Notes under the pieces: model-generated
The model's database searches: none
Told to the model about the DNA's origin: nothing
Seen by the model: only the letters and a program-made list of their open reading frames with translations
Assembly (NCBI GenBank): GCA_032622095.1
Contig: CP136064.1
Location: 175,478,247 to 175,542,246 of the forward strand
DNA: 64,000 nucleotides
DNA from: Siphonodentalium dalli
Taxonomy: Eukaryota; Mollusca; Scaphopoda; Gadilida; Siphonodentaliidae
Direction: 5' to 3'
Program-made: the position numbers and the translations under genes
In this document: piece after piece, positions 1 to 11,044 of the stretch
Position numbering within the stretch: position 1 is the stretch's first letter
Layout: each line of letters begins with the position of its first letter

Positions 1-1865
1 TAAAGATCATTCAAATACATTGAAAAGAGTAGAGGTGACAGGTTTACTCCATGCTTAACACCTATATTAGATGGAAAATACTCAGATCTTACGTCAACTT
101 TCAATACACAAGATTTAGTTGATTGATGCATGTTACTAATAACTTTGAAAATCCTACCGTTTATGCCATTTCGTAAAAGTTTTACCCATAGGCCCTGTCT
201 CCAAACAGTATCAAACGCTTTTTTGAAATCTATAAATGAGAAATAAAGTTTTCTCCATTCCGCAAATATATATTTCTGTCAAACTGTATAAAATAAAGAT
301 GTTGTCTGATGTAGATCTACCTTTCCGAAAACCGGATTGATTATCTTTAAGTATGTGGATTTCTTCTAAGTAACTACTAAGTCTGTTGTTGATAATGCCA
401 GCAAATAACTTACCGACGCAACTCAGTAATGTTATGCCTCTATAAGAGTTGGGACATAATCTGTCGCCCTTATTTTATAAGGGCTTATAATCATACCGGT
501 TGTCCAGACATCAGGGGAAAATCCAGTACCCAGAATCAATTATATAACCTAGTATAAAATGGCAGTAATATATTAAGTGTGGATTTAATGTAACTGATGT
601 TGTTCACATTATCGAGACCTGCAGCCTTGTTTGATTTCGTGACCCCGACAACAGCAGATATCTCTTCTGAACTAATTGGTATGTTAAGGTGGTCTGTGCA
701 TTCCAATTCTTCCATACTGCCAATCAAACTGCTCAAATCGGTTTCCATATCTGAATCATTCAAGGATTTAAAGTGCTCAAATATGGTATTTAAACTAATC
801 GGGTCATCCATTTGCTGAACTTTATACTTTGAGAATCTTTTGAACGTATTCCAAAATGTATTCGTAGACTTCTTGGGAATTTCCCCCTATCCCTTATTAC
901 AGTTTGTGAGCATTTCCGACCGTTTTCTGTCCATAGTTTTCTTATATACGTTGTACTCACCTATCTTAGATCAGATTTGGTGGCTTTCGACTTATTTTTG
1001 TTATATCGTTTCCGCGCAGAATTGAATTTTTTTCGGTATAACTACGGCATTCATAATCGAACCACCTCTGATCTGGTTTGCATGTTTGTTTTGTACGCTT
1101 GTTGCGTTCGCGGTAAGTCCCAAATGTATCAACTGCCGATTCCGATGAAATACGAGAAATCAAATGGGCCAAATTTTTATACCATGTCTTGTATGATTCG
1201 TTTCCACACAGTTCATCATGTTACGTAATGCATCTTTGACGTGTTTCGTATATTCTTCAAACTTGAGGCTATATCCCACGATTTTATCCTCGGTCCCAAC
1301 GCAAAATTTACCTTGTCATTCGCCACCTCGACTGTACGCGTGATACTCAAATGTCGTACGTCTAGTTGGACACTAATTCCACAATGGGCGTCAGAAAAAA
1401 AGAGATCAGAAATTTATTATTTCAAAATCAGTAACATAATCAAAAACAGCTTTCGATCCAATGGCATAATCAACCAAACTTGCATTGCGGCATGTTCGTT
1501 TGCCAACCCCCTTGTCTTTTCCAACCCGACCATTCAGTATATATATGTTCCCAAATTTGCAGGTGTGAATTAGTTTATAGCCAAATGTATTAGCTTTACC
1601 AGTGTCATCGGTACATCTTTCCGGAATATCAAAAGTGGTCATAGTATCATAGTCGAACATGCATGTACTCGCACAATTTTTAAGAGAGGATTTGTGATCT
1701 CAGAATGTGAATCAGTTGTTAACTCAATACGATCATCTAAGCGTGCTGCATGGCGCGCTGTGCGGGCATTAAAGTCACCGACTAGAAGAATATCTACACC
1801 ATGCGTATATGTTCACGCTTTTGGAGAAGCTCCCCTTCTAATTCTGGGCCCAGTTTAATGAAGCA
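1..1865 (-). pseudogene. APE-type LINE, 5'-truncated and frameshifted
   Basis: Minus-strand reading recovers a degenerate non-LTR retrotransposon ORF2. In protein order: an AP-endonuclease block with GDFNAR (about 1762-1779); endonuclease C-terminal sequence NGRVGKDKG, TC and VDY in an open frame at 1406-1660; the linker signature RWFDYEC near 1045-1065; reverse-transcriptase entry with SSEEISAVV and KAAGLDN (536-811); GFRKGRSTSD (304-333); and palm motif A FIDFKKAFD (about 197-235). The frame changes several times and stops occur, for example after 536, so it is dead. The catalytic YxDD motif would lie left of position 1, so the copy runs off the window. The 5' end is lost at about 1865, where a TTAA MITE begins. 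The order EN-linker-RT is typical of Jockey/CR1/L2-like LINEs; the clade is not resolved. Confidence 0.85.
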
Positions 1866-1874
1866 AGGACTTAA

Positions 1875-1974
1875 AGGGGTACTGTACGCCATTTTCATTA
1901 AATTTCCGGTGATAACAACGATCTAATATCGATAATATATAGAAACATAAGTAATTTGAGTCGAAGATGTATTG
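1875..1974 (+). mobile_element. TTAA-flanked MITE, left end, split by giant element
   Basis: TTAA (1871-1874) is followed by AGGGGTACTGTACGCC, the same left terminus as at 8855. The sequence continues in register to GATGTATTG at 1974, where the giant TIR element enters. It resumes at 8824-8850 with TGTAAACGCTCAGG. This is a left-end fragment only; no right terminus belongs to it. Confidence 0.8.
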
Positions 1975-2710
1975 TATGGGCAGCCACTCGGTCGGAAATT
2001 ACACGAAATAAATGTTAATGGTGGTTTGTAAAAACAACTACAATCTATTTCAAAACAATAGTCTCCATTTTCAAACCAATGGTCGTTCTTTGATTCAATA
2101 AGAGACAATTACGTGTTAACAGATATAGATTCACAATCAACGTTGACCGATGCAAAATTAATGTTCTATTTTAATTTAATAGTATTTATTGTTCAACTAA
2201 TATCTAATAACAAACAATTAATACAGCTTTGCTCATATTCAGTAAACGTACATTCCGTTTCAATAGCCATATTTCAAACCAATAGACGATTTCTCACGAT
2301 CAGTGATTATCGTTATCAAACTAATAGACCTTATTGTAAAACTAATAACTCATTGTAAAACTAATAAATCAAACCGTAATTAACTTATTGTAAAACTAAT
2401 AACCTATTGTAAAATTAATAGACCTTATTGTAAAACTAATAACTTATAGTAAAACCTATATCTAAAACCGTCATTAACTTATTGTAAAACTAATAACTTA
2501 TTGTAAAATTAATAGACCTTATTGTAAAACTAATAATCAATAGACATATTTTAAACCAATATAATATTTCCCACGATCAATGATTATCGTTATCAAACTA
2601 ATATCTAATAGCGGAATCAACTATTTCAGGTCAAACCAATGAGCTCATTTGAAATTAATGATTAAAACACAAACCTATAAGCAATTCGTAAATTAACGCT
2701 AGGGGCGCTG
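1975..2710 (+). repeat. Left TIR of giant element copy 1
   Basis: This is the inverted counterpart of 7870-8817. From about 2330 to 2530 it is a tandem array of a roughly 19-20-bp unit reading TATTGTAAAACTAATAACT, with variants in which ATTAATAGACC replaces the spacer. Subterminal arrays of this kind often hold transposase binding sites; that role is inferred here. Confidence 0.8.
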
Positions 2711-2736
2711 GCCACCAATTTTGTTCGCAAAATCCG

Positions 2737-2744
2737 TGACGTCA
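2737..2744. promoter_or_regulatory. CRE/ATF-type palindrome TGACGTCA at inner TIR edge
   Basis: The perfect 8-bp CRE palindrome recurs at the inner edge of every arm of this family: 2737 and 7830 (copy 1), 18217 (short copy), 47427 and 52986 (copy 2). Conservation of position suggests it belongs to the element. Function is not shown. Confidence 0.5.
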
Positions 2745-3527
2745 GAAATATAGAAATAAACATGGGAGTTCCCAATGTCATGTCGATGTGACGATCTGGA
2801 ATATGAGTTCACTCGGTGCAAATCAAACGACGATAAATATTCACTATAATATATAGGACATATAGTGGAGTAGATTAAGTCAAATTTTCAAGGCAGTTGT
2901 TCAAATTGTTACTAAAGCATGAAACTTTGCACATATGTACATCTTCTTTAATATTAGATATGGAGCCACGCTGAAATTTCACTTTAACCCCTCTTTTTAA
3001 GGGGTTTTCCAAATTTATAGAGCGTTTCGTGATTATATTATTTAATAAATGTCGCAATTAATCTCACCATGAAATATACGATTTAAAATTAGGCATATTC
3101 AGTTCGTATAACTCTGAGAGATATAATGCCACATTTTAAGGGTAAAATTGGAACTCCCCGCCCAAGATGGTCGTTAAAATGACAGCTGAAAGAGGGAATT
3201 TGAGGTTTTTTCGCTAATATCTTCTAGATCAGGTTCTGCTGTATGGAACTGGTTCGGAAATGTGACTTCATTTTGTATTGCGCATGTTAAGAGATAATTG
3301 GAGCAATGAATATATGTCATTCGTATGATCCAAGTCCCTCCCGCGATCCCTCAATAATTCGATTATACATAACTCGGTATGAAATTTAACCAAATATCAC
3401 CGTTATGAATCTAGTCATATTTTAACAAGAATTGGACAGAACTTTGCAAATTATGACATACAATTACTTATGAATTTTTGCGCTTAAGTGCAAATAGTTT
3501 ACGTTTAATCACAAATCATTTGCGCTT

Positions 3528-3676
3528 AAGCCTGCAAATAGCGTGTCTGTCATTTGCAGAATGAGGTCCACAGAGGGTGAATTTAGTGATGCTACCCTGC
3601 ATAGCGGGCTAGCATAACTAAATTCACCCTCTGGGGACCTCATTCTACAAATGACAGACACGCTATTTGCAGGCTT
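3528..3676. mobile_element. Foldback (hairpin) MITE inside giant element copy 1
   Basis: The sequence AAGCCTGCAAATAGCGTGTC pairs with the inverted end GACACGCTATTTGCAGGCTT. Inside, GAATGAGGTCC and GGACCTCATTC form the next stem, giving an almost continuous 149-nt hairpin. Longer relatives with two internal hairpins lie at 51750-52202 and 62698-62950, so this copy appears to have lost one of two inner stem-loops. Confidence 0.75.
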
Positions 3677-4171
3677 GCACTCAAGTCTATATAACTGTAG
3701 GCCCATCATACAAGGGAAGCAATCCCCAGTGATCCCTAGATACCAGTACCTTTTATGACCATGGAAATGGTATATATCTGTACAGGATATGTCTCTTTTA
3801 TAAAATGTAATAGATCTCTGGGATGGAGGCACAAATTCTTAGGGACAGGGATGCTGATAATATGAAAATATGTTTTTCCCCTATTTCTATTCAATAAGTA
3901 CATGTACACCACGAGGGAAGCAAGCCACCAGTAACCCCTAATTCCCCTTCTATGACCATGGAAATGGTATATATTTGTGCAGGAGATGTCCCTTTAATAA
4001 AATATACTAGAGCTTTGGGAATGAGGCACCAATTTTTGGGACACCAGAGACAGATATGCTTTTGACTTTTCAACTTTCGAGTCTGTATGGGCTACTACTA
4101 TGGGCCCATAATAATATACTATGAGATGGACTCCATCATTCACAATCAGAGGGAAGTAAAGGAGTGTTAGG

Positions 4172-4332
4172 TATTTGCGCTTAAGCGCAAATCATTTACA
4201 CTTAAGCGCAAATGATTTTCACTTAAGCGCAAACAAATTGATAGACACATATTTGTGCTCAAGCGCAAATGACATTCGCTTAAGCCCAAATGATTTATGT
4301 TTAAGCTTAATATTTGTGCTTGAGCGCAAATA
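4172..4332. repeat. Array of palindromic GCGCTTAAGCGC motifs
   Basis: About seven units of the self-complementary motif ATTTGCGCTTAAGCGCAAAT, variously degenerate, are separated by short spacers. An isolated pair occurs at 3478-3530. The same array is present in the other long copy at 51089-51249, so it belongs to the element. Confidence 0.8.
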
Positions 4333-6026
4333 AATAATAAATGTGAAAAGGGCCTCCCATAAGTAAGAGGGGACTCTAAATTTCTTGAACATTGAAATTC
4401 CCTTTGTTTGAGAATTTGTATATGTTTATATTGAATATTCTCAGTAAATAATTATTCTGTGTGTTTCAAAAGAAATCAGAATAAATTGTTATTGTTTTTA
4501 AGTATCGGTTATAGATAACAGTTAATTAGATTGACTCCCCTCTTCCAAGATGCATCCTTACTGTGGAAAATCGATCGCCCAAGCGATTCACCCAGGTCTG
4601 TTGGATGGCTCAAACGACTTTTCCTACTATGTACAGTTTGTACTTGATTTGAATGACACATTTAATTGTTTCGTACCATGTTTTTTGTCATTTCACACCA
4701 TATATTGGTATGTTTCATTGATTCCCAAAAATGATGAATGGTCATTCGTACATGTGAAAAATTATATTAATCGTGTTAACTTAATGAGAGTGAACATGAT
4801 CATGATTTAACGTTCGTGATGATGACAACCCAACATTTACATGTTAACATATTTCCTTGGCTTCGGGTAAAACATATGTGATTTGAGTTGAGGAACCCAC
4901 CCATCAAAGCTGAGAATGATCAGATATTGATTTATGAAATCTATTATTTTTTACCATCGATAATTTTTAGTGGCCCAATAAAAAGTCGAAATAGGACGGC
5001 CATTTCGACAATCCCGGGGCTAGCTACCCCAAACAACCCAATTAAAAAAAAAATGAAGATGGATAACTCAAAAAGCAAGTGGCTTTTGTTGTGTCAGATA
5101 TTTGACAAACCCGCAAAATTTCATTGAACAAAATATTGATAAATAACAGGTTTTGGGCAATTGTATACTATATTTGACTGGTTAGCATTATTTTTGGGGC
5201 AAAGGTACGAATTGTCGAAATGATTATACAGGAACTGGTATGAAATGTCCAGAACCCTGGTGCGAAACATCTCCATGTCAAACTTCCATGGTATGAAATG
5301 CCAGCAACCTATTCATCCATTGCACATTATCATTTATTTCCAATGGGCATGGATACGAGTCTCCCATTGGGGAGGGGGTCCACCTTGGTACATGTATGTT
5401 CCGACAGCACCCCCTTGGAAGGAAGTTTCCTACAGATGGCTACTAGTACAGGGTAAATGTATATCGGTCCAAAATGTTTTCGAAAATTATTAATTAGATA
5501 TGACATTTTTGCACGATATGGCTTGTTATCAAACTCCATTTGTACTTAGCTGAATATCACTTCAATTTGCCCTAAATCGAGTAATATCATTTTACGACAT
5601 CACTATTAAATTAAGAGTATGATTTTATGACATCACGATCTGAGTAATACACGGTATGGCTTTGACATGGTGTAATTCTATTTCACTATTAGAATAGGCA
5701 TAGATACCAATTTTTTGTGATGTCACTCATTAGAAAAAAGTTGTCAATATTACACTGTTACTAAGAGGCGAACTACCGTAATTAATAGATACATGTAGGG
5801 TATTACTTGGTTGGTTTGATATTATAGGCCTGATTTCAGTCCTCAGTAGCCTCATATCAGCCTTCGTCGTCAGGCTGATTGTGATATGAGGTTACCTCAG
5901 GGTGATATAGGGCCTAATATCAAACCAACGATGTTGGCGCTGCTAGTCTACAGGGTCACTGTCTCGTTGTTCCCCTTGCCGAGGAGATATAAATGGGTAC
6001 AGGACGTTTTGTATCATCTTAAGTCA

Positions 6027-6140
6027 TTTCGTACCATATTTTTGGTAGTTTCGTACCATATTTTTGGTAGTTTCATACCTTATTGTTTGGTCGTTTCGTA
6101 CCATGTAGGAAATCAATTGGTCATTTCTTACCATGCTACT
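6027..6140. repeat. TTTCGTACCAT short tandem repeat
   Basis: About five units of roughly 22 bp, each containing TTTCGTACCAT and often followed by ATTTTTGGTAG. The array is shared, inverted, with 49190-49300. Isolated TTTCGTACCATG or TTTCATACCA motifs are scattered elsewhere in both long copies, e.g. near 4670 and 5240. Confidence 0.7.
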
Positions 6141-7006
6141 ACATGTATGTCACACCATATGGAAACAAATAAATGATTTTCTACAAAGTACGAAATAAAA
6201 AAAGTAACCAAACAATCTACCCTACCGTTATGTAAAACCAAAAATTATGGCATGGATTACTATGGAACGACCATGGTTATGGTATCAAATACTGAAATAA
6301 TGAAGAAGTCACTGCAGTTGTATATATAATTTATGTGGTCACAATATATGCATGTATAATGCAACCTGTAAGTTGACATGACCTCTGTTCTAGTTGGCTT
6401 ATGATTGAGTTCTGAAGTGCTCTTCGCACTGTCAGGTTTACTTGATCAATACTCCAGCAATGTTCAGAATCCGATTCCACGACGCTCGTATGAAACGTCT
6501 AGAAAATAGAATCCATATTTAATAAATCCTTCAGACATTCAATATTACCGATCGCCTGAATCAACATCTGACTGTTTGAAGCGGTTCCACTCAATGGTTG
6601 TTTTCAGAAGAAGTCGTCGCAATGTACAGTGCTAGTACGCACTACACAGTAGATCGAACGATTATCTTACGGTGTTAGAGATGTTGTTGTTGTTATTGTT
6701 GACATAATCATATTCATACATGTACTGCTGTTGTTATAGTACTTGTCGAACACATCCTAAGTTCTCCACCAGATTTTGACAGACAATCCCTGCATCTGAA
6801 TCTGGATGGTGTACGGCGTATGATCCTCGCGGATGTGTAGAACGCCGGGAGAGAGAGAATTATGTTCTTTGCGGGACTGTTGAGTTGTCCGCTGCTGTTC
6901 TATTTTTAATTTCGCATTCGTCCATCTCGTTTAGAGTGTTCCACTGAATAATTGTCCGTGTGAAGAATGAATTTGAGTATTCAGCAGAGTTTGTCACCAG
7001 TGGCTC

Positions 7007-7563
7007 TTACCGGTAGGACAGTGAATTATTACATTCCTGTTTTGAGACTATATTTGTGGCACTGAAATCTGCAAATTTCTTGGCTCGGATTTTTCTGCCC
7101 ACCTTTTTTGGTTTAATTAAGCACTGAATGTTTACAGCCGACACCTGCCCCTTATCCATCTTGTGAAAGAGCTCCAGCCTCTGGTCTTTCCTTCTTTCTT
7201 CGAGTGGTCTTATCTCGCAGTCATTCATCAGTTTGGCCATGTCCTTCGATTGGTATAATTGCCGGTCATGAGCCGTACAGCTCCTCTCTGTATTCTCTCC
7301 AGGGCGTCGATGTTCTGCTGCTGGTGAGGATCCCACATGACGGCTGCGTATTCCAGCGACGAACTTACGAGTGTCTCATACGCTACGCATTTACTCTTGA
7401 ATGGTGCCTTCCTAAGGTTTCTTCTGATGAATCCGAGCGTGCTGTTAGCCTTCTTCGTGATCTTGTCTATCTGTGGCAACCATTTCATATCGTTTGAGAG
7501 CATGACTCCAAGATATGGTGATTGAGTGACGCTTTGTATGATCTGGTTTCTGAGCTGGTACAT
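7007..7563 (-). pseudogene. LINE reverse transcriptase C-terminal fragment (copy 1)
   Basis: The minus strand encodes the C-terminal extension downstream of a LINE reverse-transcriptase catalytic domain: SPYLGVMLSNDMKW, ITKKANSTLGFIRRNLR, AYETLVSSSLEYA, ALERIQRGAVRLM and, in a second frame, IRPLEERRKDQRLELF. This block is characteristic of Jockey/CR1-like ORF2 proteins. A 2-bp insertion near 7255, relative to the copy at 47754-48282, shifts the frame after GNY. The upstream palm domain is absent, so it is a 3' fragment that cannot act alone. Both giant elements carry it at the same internal place, so it was acquired before they spread. Confidence 0.8.
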
Positions 7564-7869
7564 GTAGGTCAGTTGGGAACAGTGATAATCACAGTAATAC
7601 TGACAGTGATTTCAGATACTGACAGTGAATGAGTGATACATCATTCACCAAGTGATCAACATCACACTATTAAAAACAAGCTCTCAATTTGATCTTCGGT
7701 ATCTGCTACAGGTACAGGATATAGTCCACAGTCCGTATATCATCGCAGTTTTCATGTTCAGGGTCACTTTCTGACGCGAAAATGTTCGAGAACATGCATT
7801 TTTGTTTTTGGCAGGGGGGTATCCCATGTTGACGTCACGGAATTTCCAGTTTGGTGACTCCAACAAGAT

Positions 7870-8817
7870 TCATGGTGGCGCTCCTAGCGTTAATTTGAGA
7901 TTGGTCGCGACCCTAGCGTTTATTGGTTTGAGAATTGATCATTGGTTTGTAAACGGAAGTTATTAATTCGAGAAATGATCATTGGTTTGTAAACGGATGT
8001 TAATAATCTTCAATTATTATTCATTGGTTTGACCGGAAATAGTAGATTTGTCTCTTATTGAATCCAGGAACGGCTATTGGTTTTGAAATAGATTCTATTG
8101 ATTAAGAAAATATATCTATTAAAACGGAATTGTCTCTTATTGAATCCAAGAACGACTATTAGTTTGAAAATGGAGACTATTGGATATTGAAATATCCTTA
8201 TTGATTAAGAAAATATGGCCATTGAAACGGAATGTACGTTTATTGAATATGCGCGAATCTTACTAATTGCGTGTTATTAGATATTAGTTGAACAGTGAAC
8301 GCTATTAAATTAAAATAGAACATTAATTTTGCATCGGTCAACATTGATTATGAATCTTTATCTATTAAAACGGAACTGTCTCTTATTGAATCCAAGAACG
8401 ATTATTGGTTTGAAAATAGAGACTATTTGGTTTGAATCTATATCTATTGAAACGGAATTGTCTCTTATAGAATCCAAGAACGACCATTGGTTTGAAAATG
8501 GAGACTATTTGGTTTGAATCTATATCTATTGAAACGGGAATTGTCTCTTATAGAATCCAAGAACGACCATTGGTTTGAAAATGGAGACTATTTGGTTTGA
8601 ATCTATATCTATTGAAACGGAATTGTCTCTTATAGAATCCAAGAACGACCATTGGTTTGAAAATGGAGACTATTTGGTTTGAATCTATATCTATTGAAAC
8701 GGAATTGTCTCTTATAGAAACAAAGAACGACCATTGGTTTAAAAATGGAGACTATTGTTTTTACAAACCACCATTAACTTTTATTTCATGTAATTTCCGA
8801 CCGAATGGCTGCCCATA
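7870..8817 (+). repeat. Right TIR of giant element copy 1
   Basis: Inverted counterpart of the left TIR, running from GCTCCTAGCGTTAATTTGAG to the GGCTGCCCATA terminus. It contains a string of CATTGGTTTG and CTATTGGTTTGAAA motifs and, at 8378-8755, about 4.5 tandem copies of an 82-bp unit. This explains why the right arm is longer than the left. Confidence 0.8.
8378..8755 (+). repeat. 82-bp tandem repeat in the TIR
   Basis: GTCTCTTAT (or GTCTCTTATAGAA) recurs at about 8378, 8460, 8543, 8624 and 8706, spacing 81-83 bp. Each unit includes GAACGACCATTGGTTTGAAA. The arm of copy 2 at about 46570-46895 has the same array inverted. Confidence 0.85.
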
Positions 8818-8854
8818 GTATTGTGTAAACGCTCAGGTTAATAGGCTATCTTAA

Positions 8855-9446
8855 AGGGGTACTGTACGCCATTTTCAATAAATTCCCGGTGATAACAACG
8901 ATCTATTATCGATACTATATAGAAATATAAGTAATTTGAGTCGAAGATGTATTCTGTAAACGCTCAGGTTAATAGGGTATCTTAAAATTTAATAATTTAA
9001 AAGTTAATAATTTAATATAAATTGATTTTATGGCTCCAGCCATAAAATGGCGTCTCTTAAAATTGGAATTTTCGTGTACAAAACGTAATCAAATTATAAT
9101 TGAGGGATACTGGATTAATAAAACAATTGCACACACGATCGTTTGAAACATTATGCTTATACGGGGAGAAAACCCAAGCCACTCATTGACTAGTGACCAT
9201 ACACTAACTTAAATGAGTATATGGGACTGCTAAGCATATAATATAATGTTTATTTGATTCATTTGGTTGAAAACTGTACAAAAATTACTCGACAACGACA
9301 ATTTGTATTTTTGCATTCCGGTAAATTTGCCATCCGTAACAATACTTCGTACTCAACAGACTTTCAAAAAATGGAAAAGTTGTTACCTTATTCTCCGACT
9401 CGGGGATTATAGAAACCAACAACAACATCTTGGGTACAGTACCCCT
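8855..9446 (+). mobile_element. TTAA-flanked MITE, complete copy (592 bp)
   Basis: AGGGGTACTGTAC at the left and GTACAGTACCCCT at the right form the TIR, each bordered by TTAA (8851-8854 and 9447-9450). TTAA duplication is typical of piggyBac- and Kolobok-type elements. At 8941-8970 it contains TCGAAGATGTATTCTGTAAA, the uninterrupted version of the site into which giant element copy 1 inserted in the neighbouring copy. Confidence 0.85.
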
Positions 9447-9450
9447 TTAA

Positions 9451-9918
9451 AATTTAATAATTTAAAAGTTAATAATTTGATATAAATTGAATTTATGACT
9501 GGAGCCATAAAATGGCGTCAACTAAATTAAGAATTTCCGTGTACACGACGTAATCAAATAAAGTAATTGAGGGATACTGGATTGTTAAACCGATCGCACA
9601 CACGGTCGTTTAAACATTATGATGATACGGGGATAAAACTCAAGCCACTAACTGACTAGTGACGATACAATAACTCAAATGAGAATATGGGACTAGTAGG
9701 CCCTATGCATATAATATAACTTGTATTTGGTTTATTTGGTTAAAACTGTACAAAAATTACTCGACAACGACAATTTGTATTTTTGCATTCCGGTAAATTT
9801 GCCATCCGTAACACTACTTCGTACTCAACAGACTTTCAAATAATGGAAAAATTGTTACCTTATTCCCCGACTCGGAGACTATAGAAACCAACAACAACAT
9901 TTTGGGTACAGTATCCCT
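9451..9918 (+). mobile_element. Tandem partial copy of the TTAA MITE
   Basis: A second copy of the MITE interior and right end, following on directly: it repeats AATTTAATAATTTAAAAG, the CCATAAAATGGCGTC segment and the right terminus GTACAGTATCCCT, ending at TTAA (9919-9922). It lacks the left end. It has many substitutions relative to 8985-9446, so the duplication is not recent. Confidence 0.8.
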
Positions 9919-9922
9919 TTAA

Positions 9923-11040
9923 GATGATCTTTTCCGTTTCACGAAAGCGTTTCACAAAACAGTCTTAAATCCATGTTAAGTTCCGCGCTTTTAGACTTGT
10001 CCGCGTCCATTTATTACAGCTATGCTCAGAAAATATTGGTTCCGTGTATGATAGATGCCCAGGTACGTTGTCTGGTGATATGTATTAGGGCGTGTCTAAG
10101 CATAATTATGATATTGCAATGAAAGGGCGACAATCAGTATAGTGACTGGTACATATATACGTATTGTGTGCGCTTTTTAACTGCATGTGTTCACATACAC
10201 ATAACTAAATACTTCTAATGCCTATCATATTGAAAGAGAACGAGGTCCATATACACACCATAAGGTTAGAGGTGAACCTTCATATGTATAGCATATTCAA
10301 CCGAGTCAAGGGCCTATATATAATTATGTTCGCTCCTTTGGGGTTGCTATAGCATTGGGTTCGAATACATTATACGTCCCTTTGAAACATAGATCTATTT
10401 CTGGGAACCGAATATTTCCCCATATGGATTCAAGCATGGAATGGCATCAGGGGCCGAGCGAAACGCTCTTTATTAATTGCCAATTAACAGTCATGGAAAG
10501 AGCGTTCCGTGTTATGGTCTATTCCTGATATGGTATAAATAAAGAGCGTTTATTTAATTTCTGTGTGAAAAATTGAAAACAGCTGGGAACTGGCTGTGGC
10601 CATGTCATGGATTTTTCAGAGCATATGAAGCCGGTATGTCAATAGTTCATGTACTTGTCAACCCATCTTATATCTTTTACGTAGACATAATATGGAAGCT
10701 CGAATGGGTCATGTCTCCTTTTAAAACAAATGATGTCCAAGTCTGTGGAAGTATAGTCTTTGTTAACAACAGTTAGAATTGTGTAGTCGGGTCTTGGTGG
10801 TTTATACAGTTATAGAAGTGGACACCCATCCAATCGCGTAACCCTGTCAGTATGTCAGTTGGTTATTAATTACTGCCATTTCTGAAACATCCCTCCGTGT
10901 TCCCAAGATGATATTCAGTTAATTTTTTTATAATAATATACATATACTATATCTCATCCATCTTTCCGAATAATTAGGCGGATAATAAGTTGGGTCTTAA
11001 CTTTAAGATTATCTTAAGACACCTCACCCCAGACTTAAAG
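9923..11040. other. Intergenic, no gene seen
   Basis: No coding signal. AAGAGCGTT/AACGCTCTT motifs near 10460, 10500 and 10545 form short inverted repeats. At 10990-11040 there is a TAACTTTAAGATTATCTTAA-type palindromic stretch, with an inverted relative at 11937-12060 on the far side of the next MITE. Confidence 0.5.
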
Positions 11041-11044
11041 TTAA

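Larger units (their letters stand above)
1975..8817 (+). mobile_element. Giant non-autonomous TIR element, copy 1 (6.84 kb)
   Basis: Termini are TATGGGCAGCC and GGCTGCCCATA. Both flanks carry the 6-bp direct repeat GTATTG (1969-1974 and 8818-8823), a clean target-site duplication. The terminal inverted repeats run about 735 bp (left) and 945 bp (right), ending on both sides at a CTAGCGTTAAT motif followed by a TGACGTCA palindrome. The 5-kb core is the reverse complement of copy 2 at 46530-55067. It holds a palindrome array (4172-4332), a foldback insertion (3528-3676), a TTTCGTACCAT repeat (6027-6140) and a LINE C-terminal fragment (7007-7563, minus). No transposase, integrase or polymerase ORF is visible. 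A 6-bp duplication is known for Maverick/Polinton, Dada and IS3EU elements, but the termini do not obviously match any of these, so the superfamily is open. Confidence 0.88.

Noticed and set aside
4172-4332. CRISPR-like regular repeats
   Set aside because: Units are palindromes with irregular, non-unique spacers in an animal genome; no cas genes. It is a transposon-internal array.
1975-8817. Maverick/Polinton identity, suggested by the 6-bp duplication
   Set aside because: No polymerase B, integrase, protease or capsid-like ORF, and the ends do not begin with AG; kept as unassigned.
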